This document shows positions 5,583-15,333 of a DNA stretch of 64,000 nt, one piece after another. A model generated the notes under the pieces. It saw only the letters and a list, made by a program, of their open reading frames with translations, ran no database searches and had not been told where the DNA came from. The DNA is from an uncultured beta proteobacterium (GTDB lineage: Bacteria; Pseudomonadota; Gammaproteobacteria; Burkholderiales; Burkholderiaceae_C). Both the position numbers and the translations under genes were made by a program. Each line of letters opens with the position of its first letter. Position 1 is the first letter of the stretch. Location: NCBI GenBank assembly GCA_903951445.1, contig CAJBBZ010000276.1:1-64000 (forward strand). Reading direction: 5' to 3'.

Positions 5583-5621
5583 TTGCACTGTGACTTGAAG
5601 GCAAATATTCTGTATGTACAG
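5583..5621 (+). promoter_or_regulatory. Putative integrase promoter with overlapping palindrome
   Basis: TTGCAC (5583-5588), a 17-bp spacer and TATTCT (5606-5611) precede the integrase remnant. The palindrome CTGTATGTACAG (5610-5621) overlaps the -10 box. It recalls the SOS (LexA) control of integrase genes but has four bases between the CTGT and ACAG half-sites instead of eight, so LexA binding is doubtful. Confidence 0.45.
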
Positions 5622-5638
5622 ACCGATATAAATTTTCC

Positions 5639-5905
5639 ATGAAACCCGGCACCCCTTCTTTGCAGTCCACCCGCTTGCTAGACCAAGTGCGCGAGTGGAT
5701 CAGGTGCTAGGACTATATCTTCAAAATAAAAACGATTTTCATTTTTTTATTAGGTTATTTAGTCGCTATAGCGCCACTCAGACTGGCGGCAAACGATACG
5801 AGCGCGAGATGGGGAGTGACTTATGCCGAGGAGTTTTAGCCGTCGCTACCAAAGCGGCACAAGTTGTCGGCAGGCCGCACCGCCAGTCCCTTAAAACCGC
5901 TGCGT
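5639..5905 (+). pseudogene. intI: Decayed integron integrase gene (intI remnant)
   Basis: From ATG 5639 the frame reads MKPGTPSLQSTRLLDQVREW plus IRC and stops at 5708; this resembles the N-terminus of IntI tyrosine recombinases (LLDQxRExIRYLHYS). After an AT-rich stretch, further IntI-like blocks appear in shifting frames: GKRYEREMG near 5790-5816 (compare GKRHPREMG), AEEF near 5826, and a segment near 5848-5892 compatible with the IntI block LATERxVSASTHRQAL. The catalytic C-terminal domain is gone; hisF ends at 5922. It points away from the cassettes, as integrases do. Family matches are from memory; the first block is strongest. Confidence 0.7.
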
Positions 5906-5921
5906 CCCGCCTACCCCAGCC

Positions 5922-6722
5922 TCAAACCCGAACCGCGATCCCCCGCTCCCGCATCCGCGCCTTGGCCTGCCCTACGGTGTATTCCCCATAGTGAAAGATG
6001 CTGGCGGCCAGCACAGCGTCGGCACCGCCTTGTTGGATGCCGTCGGCCAGGTGGTCCAGGTTGCCGACGCCGCCCGAAGCAATGACGGGCACGGGCACGG
6101 CGTCGCTGACGGCGCGGGTGAGCGCCAAGTCAAAGCCGGCTTTGGTGCCGTCTCGGTCCATGCTAGTGAGCAAAATTTCGCCCGCGCCAAATGCGGCCAT
6201 TTGTGTGGCCCAGGCCACGGCGCACAGGCCTACGTTTTTGCGGCCACCGTGGCTGAACACGTCCCAGCCGGGGCCTACGGGCAAGCCTTCTTTACCCATC
6301 CGCTGCTCTTCTTCCGGTGATCGGCGCTTGGCGTCAATAGCCACCACGATGCATTGCGCGCCGTATTTGGCCGAGGCTTCTTGAATCACGTGCGGGTTGG
6401 CAATAGCCGCCGAGTTAAAGCTTACTTTGTCCGCGCCCGCATTGAGCAGGCGGCGCACATCGGCCACGGTACGCACGCCGCCGCCCACGGTGAGCGGAAT
6501 AAACACTTGGCTGGCCACGGCTTCGATGATGGGCAGTATCAAATCGCGCTGGTCGCTGGTGGCGGTGATGTCCAAAAACGTGAGTTCGTCCGCGCCCTGC
6601 TCGTTGTAGCGCGCCGCGATTTCTACCGGGTCGCCTGCGTCGCGCAGCTCCACAAAATTAATGCCCTTGACCACGCGGCCACCGGTCACGTCCAGGCAGG
6701 GGATGATGCGTTTGGCCAGCAT
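5922..6722 (-). CDS. hisF: Imidazole glycerol phosphate synthase, cyclase subunit HisF
   Basis: Cyclase half of the HisHF enzyme: uses ammonia delivered by HisH to turn PRFAR into imidazole glycerol phosphate and AICAR. The 266-residue (beta-alpha)8 barrel starts [12 protein letters not shown]; both catalytic aspartates are in place (D11 and D130 in VVAIDAK), as are the phosphate-binding motifs TVGGGVR (78-84) and ASGGVGN. The C-terminus is complete, so the integron lies cleanly in the intergenic space downstream. Only 3 bp separate it from the mutarotase gene upstream. Confidence 0.97.
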   Translation of the reverse strand: MLAKRIIPCLDVTGGRVVKGINFVELRDAGDPVEIAARYNEQGADELTFLDITATSDQRDLILPIIEAVASQVFIPLTVGGGVRTVADVRRLLNAGADKVSFNSAAIANPHVIQEASAKYGAQCIVVAIDAKRRSPEEEQRMGKEGLPVGPGWDVFSHGGRKNVGLCAVAWATQMAAFGAGEILLTSMDRDGTKAGFDLALTRAVSDAVPVPVIASGGVGNLDHLADGIQQGGADAVLAASIFHYGEYTVGQAKARMRERGIAVRV

Positions 6723-6725
6723 GGT

Positions 6726-7685
6726 TTAGGCAGCCATAGCGCGCAAAACCTGGCTGCCGCTCCACTGCGCGCTCGGCGCGACGGTGATGGGCGCGAACAC
6801 TTGCGCGGCCTCTACGCAGAGCATGTGGGTAAACGCATCGGGCGTCATGTCAGCCATACCCGCGCAGCCCGCTGCGCCAGGGTTCCACACCACGCAGTCC
6901 GCCCAGCCCTCGCTGTTGCTGATCTCCAAACTGCCTTGCGGGTCGTGCAAATGCATAGGCGCGTGCGGTGCGCCATAGACGCGGTCAAACGGGCCCGTGC
7001 ATTGCAAACTCTCAAGCGCAGTTTGGTGCGTGTCGGCCAGGGCATCCCATTCTTTTTGTCCACCCAAACCCGTCAGGCGCACCCGCGCAATATCGCTCAC
7101 GGCCAGGTAGGAATGCAGCGCGCCGGTAAAGCTAAAGGCTTGCGTGCCCAGGTTGCGCACTTCCAGCCTCACGCTTAGTTTCCCCGGTTGTAAACCTACG
7201 CGCAAGCGGGCTTGAAACTCGGCGGGCCAAATCGCGCGGGTGCTGTCGTTCGCGCTAAACCCAAAGCACAAAGTGTCTGGAGAATCGCTAGGCTCTGCGG
7301 CCAGCAAAGCCCAGGGCCGGTTGCGCACAAAACCGTGTTTGGGCAAATCGCCGCGCTGGTTAAATTGGGGAAAGCACACCGGAATGCCGCCGCGTATCGC
7401 AGCGCGCCCGTCCCACACGGTGTTGGGGCTGAGGAACAAGCGCTCGCGCCCACCGCACACCCAAGAGACCACATGCGCGCCGTGCTGCGCCACCAGCACG
7501 CTGTCGCCATTAGCAAGCGTAAGGCGATGGCAAGGCTGGCCGTGGAAAAGTTCTTCGCTGCGCGTGGCTAGTGAGCCTTGCCTGTCGGCGTCGTCCGGTG
7601 CCCTTGGCAGACCATGTGCGGCTACTTGCTTGGCCGCATCCGGTAGTGTGCCGACAGCGACAGATTCACGTCCCGAATTAGCCAT
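6726..7685 (-). CDS. D-hexose-6-phosphate mutarotase (YeaD-like aldose 1-epimerase)
   Basis: A 319-residue protein of the galactose-mutarotase superfamily, YeaD branch, that interconverts anomers of hexose 6-phosphates. Family motifs: [13 protein letters not shown], the substrate-binding [20 protein letters not shown] and [14 protein letters not shown]. The frame stays open to 7751, but the ATG at 7685 was chosen because it overlaps the hisA stop by eight bases; the first 50 residues are not typical of the family. It sits between hisA and hisF in what is otherwise a pure histidine operon, so it is probably co-transcribed without a direct role in the pathway. Confidence 0.85.
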   Translation of the reverse strand: MANSGRESVAVGTLPDAAKQVAAHGLPRAPDDADRQGSLATRSEELFHGQPCHRLTLANGDSVLVAQHGAHVVSWVCGGRERLFLSPNTVWDGRAAIRGGIPVCFPQFNQRGDLPKHGFVRNRPWALLAAEPSDSPDTLCFGFSANDSTRAIWPAEFQARLRVGLQPGKLSVRLEVRNLGTQAFSFTGALHSYLAVSDIARVRLTGLGGQKEWDALADTHQTALESLQCTGPFDRVYGAPHAPMHLHDPQGSLEISNSEGWADCVVWNPGAAGCAGMADMTPDAFTHMLCVEAAQVFAPITVAPSAQWSGSQVLRAMAA

Positions 7686-8418
7686 TGAGTTCGTCAGCAC
7701 GGGCTTGGCCGGCGGCGAAGTCCAGGTCACCGGTGTAAATCGCGCGTCCACAGATCACGCCTTCTACGCCTTCGTCTTCTACTTCGCACAAGGCTTCGAT
7801 GTCGGCCATGTTGGAGAGGCCGCCCGATGCGATGACCGGAATCTTCAGGGCTTGCGCCAGCGCCACGGTGGCGGGGATGTTGATGCCGGTGAGCATGCCG
7901 TCGCGGCCAATGTCGGTGTAGATGATGGACTCGACGCCGTAGTCTTCAAACTTTTTGCCTAGGTCGATGACATCGTGGCGGGTGAGTTTGCTCCAGCCGT
8001 CGGTGGCGACTTTGCCCTCTTTGGCGTCCAGGCCGACGATGATGTGGCCACCAAACGCAGTGCAAGCGTCTTGCAAAAAGCCGGGGTTTTTAACCGCGGC
8101 GGTACCGATGATGACGTAGCGCAAACCGGCGTCTAAATAGCGCTCAATCGTGTCCAGGTCGCGGATGCCGCCGCCTAGTTGCACATCTACTTCGCTACCC
8201 ACTTCTTTGAGGATGCGGCGTATGGCCGCTTCGTTTTTTGGGTGCCCGGCAAAGGCGCCGTTCAGGTCCACCAAATGCAAACGTCTGGCACCTTTGTCCA
8301 CCCAGCTGCGCGCCATGGCGACCGGGTCTTCCCCGAAGGTGGTGGATTGATCCATATCGCCTTGTTGTAGGCGAACGCAGTGGCCGTCTTTGAGGTCAAT
8401 AGCGGGGATAAGCAGCAT
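7678..8418 (-). CDS. hisA: Phosphoribosylformimino-AICAR-P isomerase HisA
   Basis: Amadori-type isomerase of histidine biosynthesis (ProFAR to PRFAR). The 246-residue barrel has the two catalytic aspartates D8 (IPAIDLKDG) and D131 (VGLDAKEG), and the phosphate loops LGGGIRD and ASGGLSN. The 3' end overlaps the mutarotase start by eight bases. Between its start and hisH (8419-8506) there are 88 bp with no gene. Confidence 0.97.
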   Translation of the reverse strand: MLLIPAIDLKDGHCVRLQQGDMDQSTTFGEDPVAMARSWVDKGARRLHLVDLNGAFAGHPKNEAAIRRILKEVGSEVDVQLGGGIRDLDTIERYLDAGLRYVIIGTAAVKNPGFLQDACTAFGGHIIVGLDAKEGKVATDGWSKLTRHDVIDLGKKFEDYGVESIIYTDIGRDGMLTGINIPATVALAQALKIPVIASGGLSNMADIEALCEVEDEGVEGVICGRAIYTGDLDFAAGQARADELNG

Positions 8419-8506
8419 GATGCAGTGGCGGTGGGTAGTAAAAGTGAAGGGAAGGGATACGAAAAATTAGGCGAACCATACACGCAAGCGGGCTGCAATA
8501 GTCATA

Positions 8507-9163
8507 TTAAGGCGCCCAACGCAGAAAATTGCGGTACAGGGCCAGACCTTGGGCGGCGCTTTTTTCCGGGTGAAATTGCGTGGCAAAAATATTATCGCGG
8601 GCCAGCGCGGAGCAAAAGCGCCCGCCGTAATCGGTCTGGCCGACACAGTGCGTTGGGTTTTTCGGATCGGCGAAATAGCTGTGCACAAAATAGAAATAAC
8701 TGCCGTCGGGCACACCCGCCCACACCGGGTGCGCGCCCTTGCCGTGATCGGCCTGCCAGACTTGGTTCCAGCCCATTTGCGGTACTTTATAGCGGCTGCC
8801 ATCATCCTGCAAGCGCCCGTCCAAAGAAAATTTGCGCACCGTGCCGGCCATTAAGCCCAGGCCGGGCGTGTCCAGTTCCTCGCTATGGTCTAGCAGCATT
8901 TGCATGCCCACGCACACACCCATCAGCGGTTTGTGCGCCGCAGCATGCAGCACGGCAGCCAGCATGCCGCTGGCGCGCAGCTCGGCCATACAGTCGCGCA
9001 TGCCGCCTTGGCCGGGCAGCACCACGCGCTCGGCGTCCATCACTTCTTGCGGGCTGCGCGCCCACACCGCTTGCACGCCTTCCTGGGCGGCGGCGTGCAT
9101 AACCGCCTGGGTGACCGAGCGCAAATTGCCCATGCCGTAATCGACGATAGCAACGGATTTCAT
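8507..9163 (-). CDS. hisH: Imidazole glycerol phosphate synthase, glutaminase subunit HisH
   Basis: Class I glutamine amidotransferase that feeds ammonia to HisF. The catalytic triad is complete: C84 (GVCVGMQML), H198 and E200 (QFHPEKS). With the ATG at 9163 the protein is 218 residues and begins [16 protein letters not shown], the conserved start; an upstream ATG at 9178 would add five residues. It lies 36 bp after hisB. Confidence 0.96.
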   Translation of the reverse strand: MKSVAIVDYGMGNLRSVTQAVMHAAAQEGVQAVWARSPQEVMDAERVVLPGQGGMRDCMAELRASGMLAAVLHAAAHKPLMGVCVGMQMLLDHSEELDTPGLGLMAGTVRKFSLDGRLQDDGSRYKVPQMGWNQVWQADHGKGAHPVWAGVPDGSYFYFVHSYFADPKNPTHCVGQTDYGGRFCSALARDNIFATQFHPEKSAAQGLALYRNFLRWAP

Positions 9164-9199
9164 GGCGGGATGGCGCAAGCCTCCGGGCGGGGTGTCACG

Positions 9200-9847
9200 T
9201 CAGAGCGAGCCTTTGGTCGAGGGAATAGTGCCAGCGGCGCGCGGGTCGCGCTCTACCGCCACACGCAAGGCGCGGGCAAAGGCTTTGAACACTGTCTCGC
9301 ACTGGTGGTGGGCGTTCTCGCCCTTCAAGTTATCAATATGCAGCGTGGCACCGGCATGGTTGACAAAGCCCTGAAAAAATTCATGCGCCAACTGGGTGTC
9401 AAAGCCTCCGATCATGCCGCTTTTAAAGGGCACGTCCATTTCCAAACCGGGGCGGCCTGAGAGGTCGATCACCACGCGCGAGAGGGCTTCGTCCAAGGGC
9501 ACATAAGCATGGCCATAACGGCGAATGCCTTTTTTGTCACCCAGCGCTTTTGCAAAGGCCTGGCCGAGGGTAATGCCTACGTCTTCAACCGTGTGGTGGC
9601 CGTCGATATGCAAATCGCCCTGGGCTTGGATGTCCAGGTCGATCAGTCCGTGGCGGGCGATTTGGTCCAGCATGTGATCAAAAAAGCCGATGCCCGTGGA
9701 CAACTGGGCTTGGCCGCTGCCGTCTAGATTGAGGGCCACGCGGATGCGGGTTTCGGCGGTGTTGCGGGTGACTTCGGCGCTGCGGGCGCTGCCGTCGCTA
9801 GTGGGCTGGGGCAGCACGCTTACCAGGCTGGAAGCTGTGTCGGTCAT
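9200..9847 (-). CDS. hisB: Imidazoleglycerol-phosphate dehydratase HisB (monofunctional)
   Basis: Dehydrates imidazole glycerol phosphate to imidazole acetol phosphate. The 215-residue length shows the monofunctional form without the HAD phosphatase domain of enterobacterial HisB. Mn-binding repeats are visible: [31 protein letters not shown], then AHEFFQGF and [18 protein letters not shown]. The first 25 residues are an unconserved extension; a later start is possible but none is better placed. The start overlaps the hisC stop by four bases. Confidence 0.96.
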   Translation of the reverse strand: MTDTASSLVSVLPQPTSDGSARSAEVTRNTAETRIRVALNLDGSGQAQLSTGIGFFDHMLDQIARHGLIDLDIQAQGDLHIDGHHTVEDVGITLGQAFAKALGDKKGIRRYGHAYVPLDEALSRVVIDLSGRPGLEMDVPFKSGMIGGFDTQLAHEFFQGFVNHAGATLHIDNLKGENAHHQCETVFKAFARALRVAVERDPRAAGTIPSTKGSL

Positions 9848-10950
9848 AAAGATGCCTCAAGCGCTGCAAGAAGCAGCGTGTTTTCAGGGGCTGTGCCCAC
9901 CGTTAGTCGCAGACAGTTGGCCAGCAGCGGGTGCATTGTAGAAACGTTCTTTACCAAAATCTGACGCTTCTTTAAAGCATCGTACAGGCGGGCCGCAGCG
10001 TCGGCCTGGCCCTGCACGCGCAACAGAATCATATTCGCCTGGCTGGGGAAGGGCTGCAGGCCGGGAAGCGCGGCCAGCGCGGCCAACAGGCGCTCGCGTT
10101 CGCTACAGATCAATTGCGCTTGCTCGGCAAATACCGGCGCATGCTCCAGCGCGAACAGCGCGCACTCCACATTAAGCACGCTGACGTTGTAAGGCGGGCG
10201 CACTTTGTCGATCTGCGCCAGCAAGGCCGCAGGGGCCAGCGCATAGCCCAGGCGCACACCGGCGAGGCCAAATTTGGACAGCGTGCGCATCAGAACGACC
10301 TGGGCATTAGCAGCCGGGTCGCGGCGGATTTCGTCCAGCCAGGTGTTGGCGGCAAAAGGCTGGTAGGCCTCGTCCAGCACTACCAGCGCGCCATAGGCGC
10401 TGGCCTGGGCAATCAGGCGGCGCAGCACGGCTGCGTCCCACAAATTGGCCGTGGGGTTGTTGGGGTAAGCCAGGTAGACGATGGCCGGTTGGTGCTGCGC
10501 AATGGTGGCGGACATGGCCACTTCGTCCAGCGAAAAGTCTGCCAGCAAAGGCACGCCCACAAAGCCCAGGCCTTGCAATTGGGCGGACATGGCGTACATC
10601 ACAAAGCCCGGCTCGGGCGCCAGAATGCAAGCGCCGGGCCGAGCGCAGGCCATGGCCAGCATGGAGATGAGTTCGTCTGAGCCATTGCCCAGCGTCAGTG
10701 CGTAGCCAGCGGGCAAGTCCACATAACTGGCTAGCGCGGCGTGCAAATTTTTGACGCGCGCGCCGGGGTAGCGATTGATGGCAACGCGGCCCAAGCGCTC
10801 GCCCAATTGGGCTTGCAATTCGGCTGACAAGGCATACGGGTTTTCCATCGCGTCAAGCTTGAGCATGCCTGCGGCATCTTGCACCGCATAGGCGTGCATG
10901 GCTTGCACGTCGTCGCGGATAAAGCGCAAATTGGGGCTTGGCGTGTTCAT
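9844..10950 (-). CDS. hisC: Histidinol-phosphate aminotransferase HisC
   Basis: PLP-dependent class I/II aminotransferase converting imidazole acetol phosphate to histidinol phosphate. The 368-residue protein shows the PLP pocket GNGSDE (88-93), YPNNPT (162-167), [10 protein letters not shown] (190-199) and the PLP-binding lysine K226 (TLSKFGLAG). It overlaps hisB and hisD by four bases each, a translationally coupled run. Confidence 0.96.
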   Translation of the reverse strand: MNTPSPNLRFIRDDVQAMHAYAVQDAAGMLKLDAMENPYALSAELQAQLGERLGRVAINRYPGARVKNLHAALASYVDLPAGYALTLGNGSDELISMLAMACARPGACILAPEPGFVMYAMSAQLQGLGFVGVPLLADFSLDEVAMSATIAQHQPAIVYLAYPNNPTANLWDAAVLRRLIAQASAYGALVVLDEAYQPFAANTWLDEIRRDPAANAQVVLMRTLSKFGLAGVRLGYALAPAALLAQIDKVRPPYNVSVLNVECALFALEHAPVFAEQAQLICSERERLLAALAALPGLQPFPSQANMILLRVQGQADAAARLYDALKKRQILVKNVSTMHPLLANCLRLTVGTAPENTLLLAALEASL

Positions 10951-12335
10951 GCTTTGTTCCCGCGCATACGCATTTCGGCGGCCCGCGCATGGGCTTGCAA
11001 ACCTTCTCCGTGCGCCAAAACCGAAGCCGTCTGGCCCAGTGTCTGCGCCCCGGCTTCGGACACTTCAATCAAGCTGCTGCGCTTTTGAAAATCGTACACA
11101 CCCAGCGGCGAAGAAAAACGCGCGGTGCCCGAGGTGGGCAACACATGGTTGGGCCCAGCGCAATAGTCGCCCAGGCTTTCGCTGGTGTAGGCGCCCAGAA
11201 AAATGGCGCCTGCGTGAATCAGCAAAGGCTCCCACTGGTGCGGGGCCTTGCTACTGACCTCGAGGTGTTCAGGCGCAATGCGGTTGCTGATGGCGCAAGC
11301 CTCTTGCATGCTGCGCGTGTGTATCAATGCGCCGCGCCCATTCAATGACGCAGCAATGATTTCGCGCCGCGGCATCTCAGGCAATAGTTTGTCGATGGCC
11401 GCTTGCACAGCATCTATGTAAGCCGCGTCCGGACACAGCAAGATGCTTTGCGCGAGCTCGTCGTGCTCGGCCTGGCTGAACAAATCCATGGCCACCCAAT
11501 CGGGCGGCGTGCTGCCGTCGGCCAGTACCAAAATTTCTGATGGCCCGGCGATCATGTCTATGCCGACCGTGCCAAACACACGACGCTTGGCCGCCGCCAC
11601 ATAGGCGTTGCCCGGGCCGGTGATTTTGTCCACACGCGGCACGGTGGCCGTGCCGTAAGCCATGGCGGCCACGGCTTGCGCACCGCCGATGGTGAAGGCG
11701 CGGCTGACACCGGCCACATAAGCGGCTGCCAAGACCAATTCGTTACGCTCGCCGCGCGCAGCAGTCTTGCCGCCAGCCGCGCCGCCGGTGGCGACGCTGC
11801 CGCGCACCGGAGTCGGCACCACCATGATGATCTCGCCCACACCGGCCACATGCGCGGGAATCGCGTTCATCAACAAACTTGACGGGTAAGCGGCTTTGCC
11901 GCCGGGCACGTAAATACCGGCGCGGTCCAAGGGCGTGACTGTTTGGCCGAGCAAACTGCCGTCGGCATCACGGTATTGCCAGCTTTCGCCGCAGGCTTTT
12001 TTCTGCGCTTCGTGGTAGCTGCGGATGCGGGCGGCGGCGTCTTGCAAGGCGCGTTTTTGCGCTTCGGGCAGGCCGTCAAAAGCGGCTTTGAAATCGGCTT
12101 GGTGCAATTCCAAGTCGGCCATGGTCGCAGCCTGCAAACCGTCAAAGCGCGCGGTGTAGTCCAGCACGGCGGCGTCGCCGCGCGCTTTCACATCGGCCAG
12201 GATGTCGGCTACGCGCTGCTCGATGGCGGCATCCGTGTCAGCCGACCAGTGCAAACGCTGTTGAAACAATGCTTCGAAATCAGCCTTGGTGGTGGACAGG
12301 CGTAAGGGACGGGCATTCATGCTGGAAAGCGCCAT
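10947..12335 (-). CDS. hisD: Histidinol dehydrogenase HisD
   Basis: Zn- and NAD-dependent enzyme for the last two steps of histidine biosynthesis. The 462-residue length is slightly longer than the usual 430 because of an internal loop rich in Gly and Ala near residue 175-192. Motifs seen: [20 protein letters not shown], the NAD-binding [14 protein letters not shown], the zinc-region [10 protein letters not shown] and the C-terminal [13 protein letters not shown]. An alternative start is the ATG at 12320. It starts 5 bp after the hisG stop. Confidence 0.96.
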   Translation of the reverse strand: MALSSMNARPLRLSTTKADFEALFQQRLHWSADTDAAIEQRVADILADVKARGDAAVLDYTARFDGLQAATMADLELHQADFKAAFDGLPEAQKRALQDAAARIRSYHEAQKKACGESWQYRDADGSLLGQTVTPLDRAGIYVPGGKAAYPSSLLMNAIPAHVAGVGEIIMVVPTPVRGSVATGGAAGGKTAARGERNELVLAAAYVAGVSRAFTIGGAQAVAAMAYGTATVPRVDKITGPGNAYVAAAKRRVFGTVGIDMIAGPSEILVLADGSTPPDWVAMDLFSQAEHDELAQSILLCPDAAYIDAVQAAIDKLLPEMPRREIIAASLNGRGALIHTRSMQEACAISNRIAPEHLEVSSKAPHQWEPLLIHAGAIFLGAYTSESLGDYCAGPNHVLPTSGTARFSSPLGVYDFQKRSSLIEVSEAGAQTLGQTASVLAHGEGLQAHARAAEMRMRGNKA

Positions 12336-12340
12336 GCGAT

Positions 12341-13015
12341 TTAAGCGCCGGTCTGGCCTGGTGCGCCCACAACGGCACCAAAGGCGTCGATGATGCGGCG
12401 GATCGGTTCGCGCTTGAGCTTGAGTGCCGCTTGGTTGACGATCAGGCGCGAGCTGATGTCCATGATGCGCTCTACTTCAATCAAATTATTGGCGCGCAAA
12501 GTATTGCCGGTGGACACCAAGTCCACGATGGCATCGGCCAAGCCCACCAGCGGCGCCAACTCCATACTGCCGTAGAGTTTGATCAAGTCCACGTGCACGC
12601 CTTTGCTGGCGAAAAATTCGCGCGCAATCGCCACATACTTGGTTGCCACGCGCAGGCGTGCGCCCTGACGCACGGCGTAGGCGTAATCAAAATCGGCCCG
12701 CACCGCCACGCTGATGCGGCACTTGGCAATTTGTAAATCCAGCGGTTGAAACAAACCAGCGCTGCCGCCACCCCAATCGCCGCCATGCTCTAGCAACGTG
12801 TCTTTGCCGGTGATGCCCATATCGGCGCCGCCAAACTGTACATAGGTGGGCACATCGGTAGCGCGCACCACCAGCACGCGCACGTCGGGCTGGTTGGTAT
12901 CCAAAATCAGCTTGCGCGATGTTTCCGGGTCGTCTAGCACGCGTATGCCCGCTGCCGCCAGCAAGGGCACAGTCTCTTCAAAAATGCGGCCTTTGGACAA
13001 GGCGATGGTGATCAT
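12341..13015 (-). CDS. hisG: ATP phosphoribosyltransferase, short form HisG
   Basis: First committed step of histidine biosynthesis (ATP plus PRPP). At 224 residues this is the short catalytic form, lacking the C-terminal regulatory domain, which needs HisZ as partner; hisZ is not in the window. Typical segments: [33 protein letters not shown], and the PRPP loop [13 protein letters not shown]. It heads the his gene run after murA with a 30-bp gap. Confidence 0.96.
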   Translation of the reverse strand: MITIALSKGRIFEETVPLLAAAGIRVLDDPETSRKLILDTNQPDVRVLVVRATDVPTYVQFGGADMGITGKDTLLEHGGDWGGGSAGLFQPLDLQIAKCRISVAVRADFDYAYAVRQGARLRVATKYVAIAREFFASKGVHVDLIKLYGSMELAPLVGLADAIVDLVSTGNTLRANNLIEVERIMDISSRLIVNQAALKLKREPIRRIIDAFGAVVGAPGQTGA

Positions 13016-13045
13016 GTATGCGCTTCTTTAGGTGGGCAAAATAAT

Positions 13046-14311
13046 TTAACGGATGCGCTCGACGTCGGCGCCCAAGCCGCGGAGCTTGCTTTCCATGCGG
13101 TCGTAGCCACGGTCGAGATGGTAAATGCGGTCCACCACGGTCTCGCCTTCAGCCACCAAACCGGCAATCACTAAGCTGGCAGAGGCGCGCAAATCGGTCG
13201 CCATCACGGTAGCGCCAGACAAGCGCTTCACGCCCTGCACCACCGCCACTTTGCCTTCAATCTGGATATTGGCGCCCAAGCGAAGCAATTCGTTGACATG
13301 CATAAAGCGGTTTTCAAAAATCGTTTCGGTGCTGCGCGAAGCGCCTTCCGAAATGCAGTTCAAAGCCATGAACTGCGCTTGCATATCGGTGGGGAAACCG
13401 GGGTATTCAGTGGTTCGGAAATTCTGCGCTTGCAAGCGACCTTGGGACTGGATGCGGATACCGCCCTCCACTGCCTGCACTTGCGCTCCGGCAGCTTGCA
13501 GTTTTTCGATCACCGCGTCTAGATGGTCGGCGCGTCCGTCTTTGAGAAACACATCGCCACCGGCTGCGGCCACCGCACATAAAAATGTGCCCGCTTCGAT
13601 GCGGTCAGCGACCACTTGGTGGCTACAACCGTGCAAAGCTTCCACACCCTGAATACGGATGCGGCTGCTGCCGTGGCCTTCGATGCGCGCACCCATGGCG
13701 ATCAGCATTTCGGCCAAATCAGGAATCTCGGGCTCTTGCGCCGCGTTTTCCAAAACGGTTTCGCCTTCGGCCAAGGCTGCGGCCATCAAAAAGTTTTCGG
13801 TGCCAGTGACGGTCACCATGTCGGTGGTGATACGCGCGCCCTTGAGGCGTTTGCGCCCGCCGCCGATGCGTGCCAGCATATAGCCGTGTTCCACGGCAAT
13901 CTCGGCGCCCATAGCCGTTAGGCCTTTGAGATGCTGGTCCACCGGGCGCGAACCAATCGCACAACCGCCGGGTAGCGAGACCTTGGCATGGCCGAAACGC
14001 GCCAGCAAAGGCCCCAAGGCCAGCACCGAGGCGCGCATCGTTTTGACCAACTCATAAGGCGCTTCGGGCGTGTGCAGTAGCCCCGCGTTGATGAGTAGCT
14101 CGTTGCCATCTTGCTCACTAACCTGCACGCCCATATTGAGCAAAAGCTTGCGCATGGTGGATACGTCCTGCAAGCGCGGGACGTTGCGCAGGCGCACCGG
14201 CTCAGGCGTGAGTATGGCTGCGCACAGCTCGGGCAAGGTGGCGTTCTTGGCGCCAGAAATTTGCACCTCGCCTTGCAGGCTGCGGCCACCGCGAATCAAT
14301 AGTTTGTCCAT
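13046..14311 (-). CDS. murA: UDP-N-acetylglucosamine 1-carboxyvinyltransferase MurA
   Basis: First committed step of peptidoglycan synthesis, adding enolpyruvate to UDP-GlcNAc; target of fosfomycin. The 421-residue protein has K22 and N23 ([11 protein letters not shown]), and the catalytic cysteine C117 ([12 protein letters not shown]), so it is of the fosfomycin-sensitive Cys type. It follows ibaG by 10 bp, the same order as ibaG-murA in enterobacteria. Confidence 0.97.
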   Translation of the reverse strand: MDKLLIRGGRSLQGEVQISGAKNATLPELCAAILTPEPVRLRNVPRLQDVSTMRKLLLNMGVQVSEQDGNELLINAGLLHTPEAPYELVKTMRASVLALGPLLARFGHAKVSLPGGCAIGSRPVDQHLKGLTAMGAEIAVEHGYMLARIGGGRKRLKGARITTDMVTVTGTENFLMAAALAEGETVLENAAQEPEIPDLAEMLIAMGARIEGHGSSRIRIQGVEALHGCSHQVVADRIEAGTFLCAVAAAGGDVFLKDGRADHLDAVIEKLQAAGAQVQAVEGGIRIQSQGRLQAQNFRTTEYPGFPTDMQAQFMALNCISEGASRSTETIFENRFMHVNELLRLGANIQIEGKVAVVQGVKRLSGATVMATDLRASASLVIAGLVAEGETVVDRIYHLDRGYDRMESKLRGLGADVERIR

Positions 14312-14321
14312 CGCTTAGCCC

Positions 14322-14564
14322 TTACGCGTTTTGCGCTGCCCATTCGGCAGGCGTAAAAGTTTTCATGGACAAGGCGTGCACCTCATCGGTCTGCATGCGC
14401 CTGCCTAGCGTGGCATAGACCTGCTGGTGCCGCGCGATCGGGCGTTTGCCTTCAAAAGCGCTAGATACGATCGTGGCATACCAATGGCGGCCATCGCCTT
14501 CCAGCGCAATATGCGTGCAAGGCAGGCCAGCGGTAATAAGGGCTTGGAGTTGTTCTGCGGTCAT
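14322..14564 (-). CDS. ibaG: BolA-family protein, IbaG-like
   Basis: An 80-residue BolA-fold protein. It shows the family features HWYATIVSSAFEGKRPIARHQQVYATLG with the conserved His of the FxGK-hRH-hVY region, and a DEVHALSMKTFTPAEW tail. Such proteins bind glutaredoxin and 2Fe-2S clusters. The frame opens upstream to 14627, but the ATG at 14564 starts the conserved region (MTAEQLQAL). Location directly before murA and after the mla genes supports the IbaG subgroup. Confidence 0.88.
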   Translation of the reverse strand: MTAEQLQALITAGLPCTHIALEGDGRHWYATIVSSAFEGKRPIARHQQVYATLGRRMQTDEVHALSMKTFTPAEWAAQNA

Positions 14565-14577
14565 GGAAATAGAAGTT

Positions 14578-15333
14578 TTAGCTGCGGATTTTGTAACCGG
14601 TGCGCAGCAAATGCAGGGCAATCGCAAAGACCAGCAGCATCGAGCCGCCGACCACGCTTAGGCTAAGCCAAGGCGATACATCGCTCACGCCAAAAAAGCC
14701 ATAGCGCAGCCCGTCGATCATGTAAAAGAAGGGGTTGCAATGGCTGACGATTTGCCAGAACGGGGGCAGCGAGTGGATGGAATAGAAAACACCGCTTAAA
14801 AATGTCATGGGCATGACCACGAAGTTTTGAAACGCAGCCAGTTGGTCAAACTTCTCGGCCCACAAACCGGCAATCAGCCCCAAGGTGCCCATCATGGCCG
14901 CGCCCATCACCGCGAACAGGAAAATAAACAGGGGTTGCGCAAAGCTGATGTGCGTGAAAAACGCTGCAATCACAAACACCCCCATGCCCACCACCAAACC
15001 ACGCACCACGGCAGCGCCCACATAGGCGACAAACCAGTGCCAGTACGACAGCGGCGTGAGCAAGATAAACACCAGGTTGCCCATGACCTTGCTCATGATG
15101 AGCGAAGACGAACTATTGGCAAACGCGTTTTGCAAGAGGCTCATCATGGCCAGGCCAGGCACCAAGAAGGCGGTGTAGCTAACCTGGTCATACACCTTCA
15201 CATGGTCTTCCAGGGCGTGGCCGAAGATCAGCAAATACAGCATGGCGGTCAGCACCGGGCCGGCGATAGTTTGGAAAGCGACTTTCCAAAAACGCAAAAT
15301 TTCTTTGTAGAGCAGGGTTTGCCAGCCGTTCAT
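14578..15333 (-). CDS. ABC-2 type exporter permease (YadH-like)
   Basis: Inner-membrane permease of 251 residues with about six transmembrane helices and the ABC-2 signature region NPFFYMIDGLRYGFFG near residue 204. It forms an exporter with the ATPase encoded just upstream (four-base overlap). Closest familiar relatives are YadH-type permeases of unknown substrate. Its place between mlaB and ibaG suggests an envelope role, but the substrate cannot be read from the sequence. Confidence 0.9.
   Translation of the reverse strand: MNGWQTLLYKEILRFWKVAFQTIAGPVLTAMLYLLIFGHALEDHVKVYDQVSYTAFLVPGLAMMSLLQNAFANSSSSLIMSKVMGNLVFILLTPLSYWHWFVAYVGAAVVRGLVVGMGVFVIAAFFTHISFAQPLFIFLFAVMGAAMMGTLGLIAGLWAEKFDQLAAFQNFVVMPMTFLSGVFYSIHSLPPFWQIVSHCNPFFYMIDGLRYGFFGVSDVSPWLSLSVVGGSMLLVFAIALHLLRTGYKIRS

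Noticed and set aside
5610-5621. LexA (SOS) box upstream of intI
   Set aside because: Half-sites CTGT and ACAG are four bases apart, while the known box of Gammaproteobacteria and Betaproteobacteria has eight; not called as LexA.
5695-5991. Plus-strand 98-codon open frame beyond the integrase start
   Set aside because: It crosses broken integrase blocks and runs antisense into hisF; better explained as pseudogene debris than as a gene.
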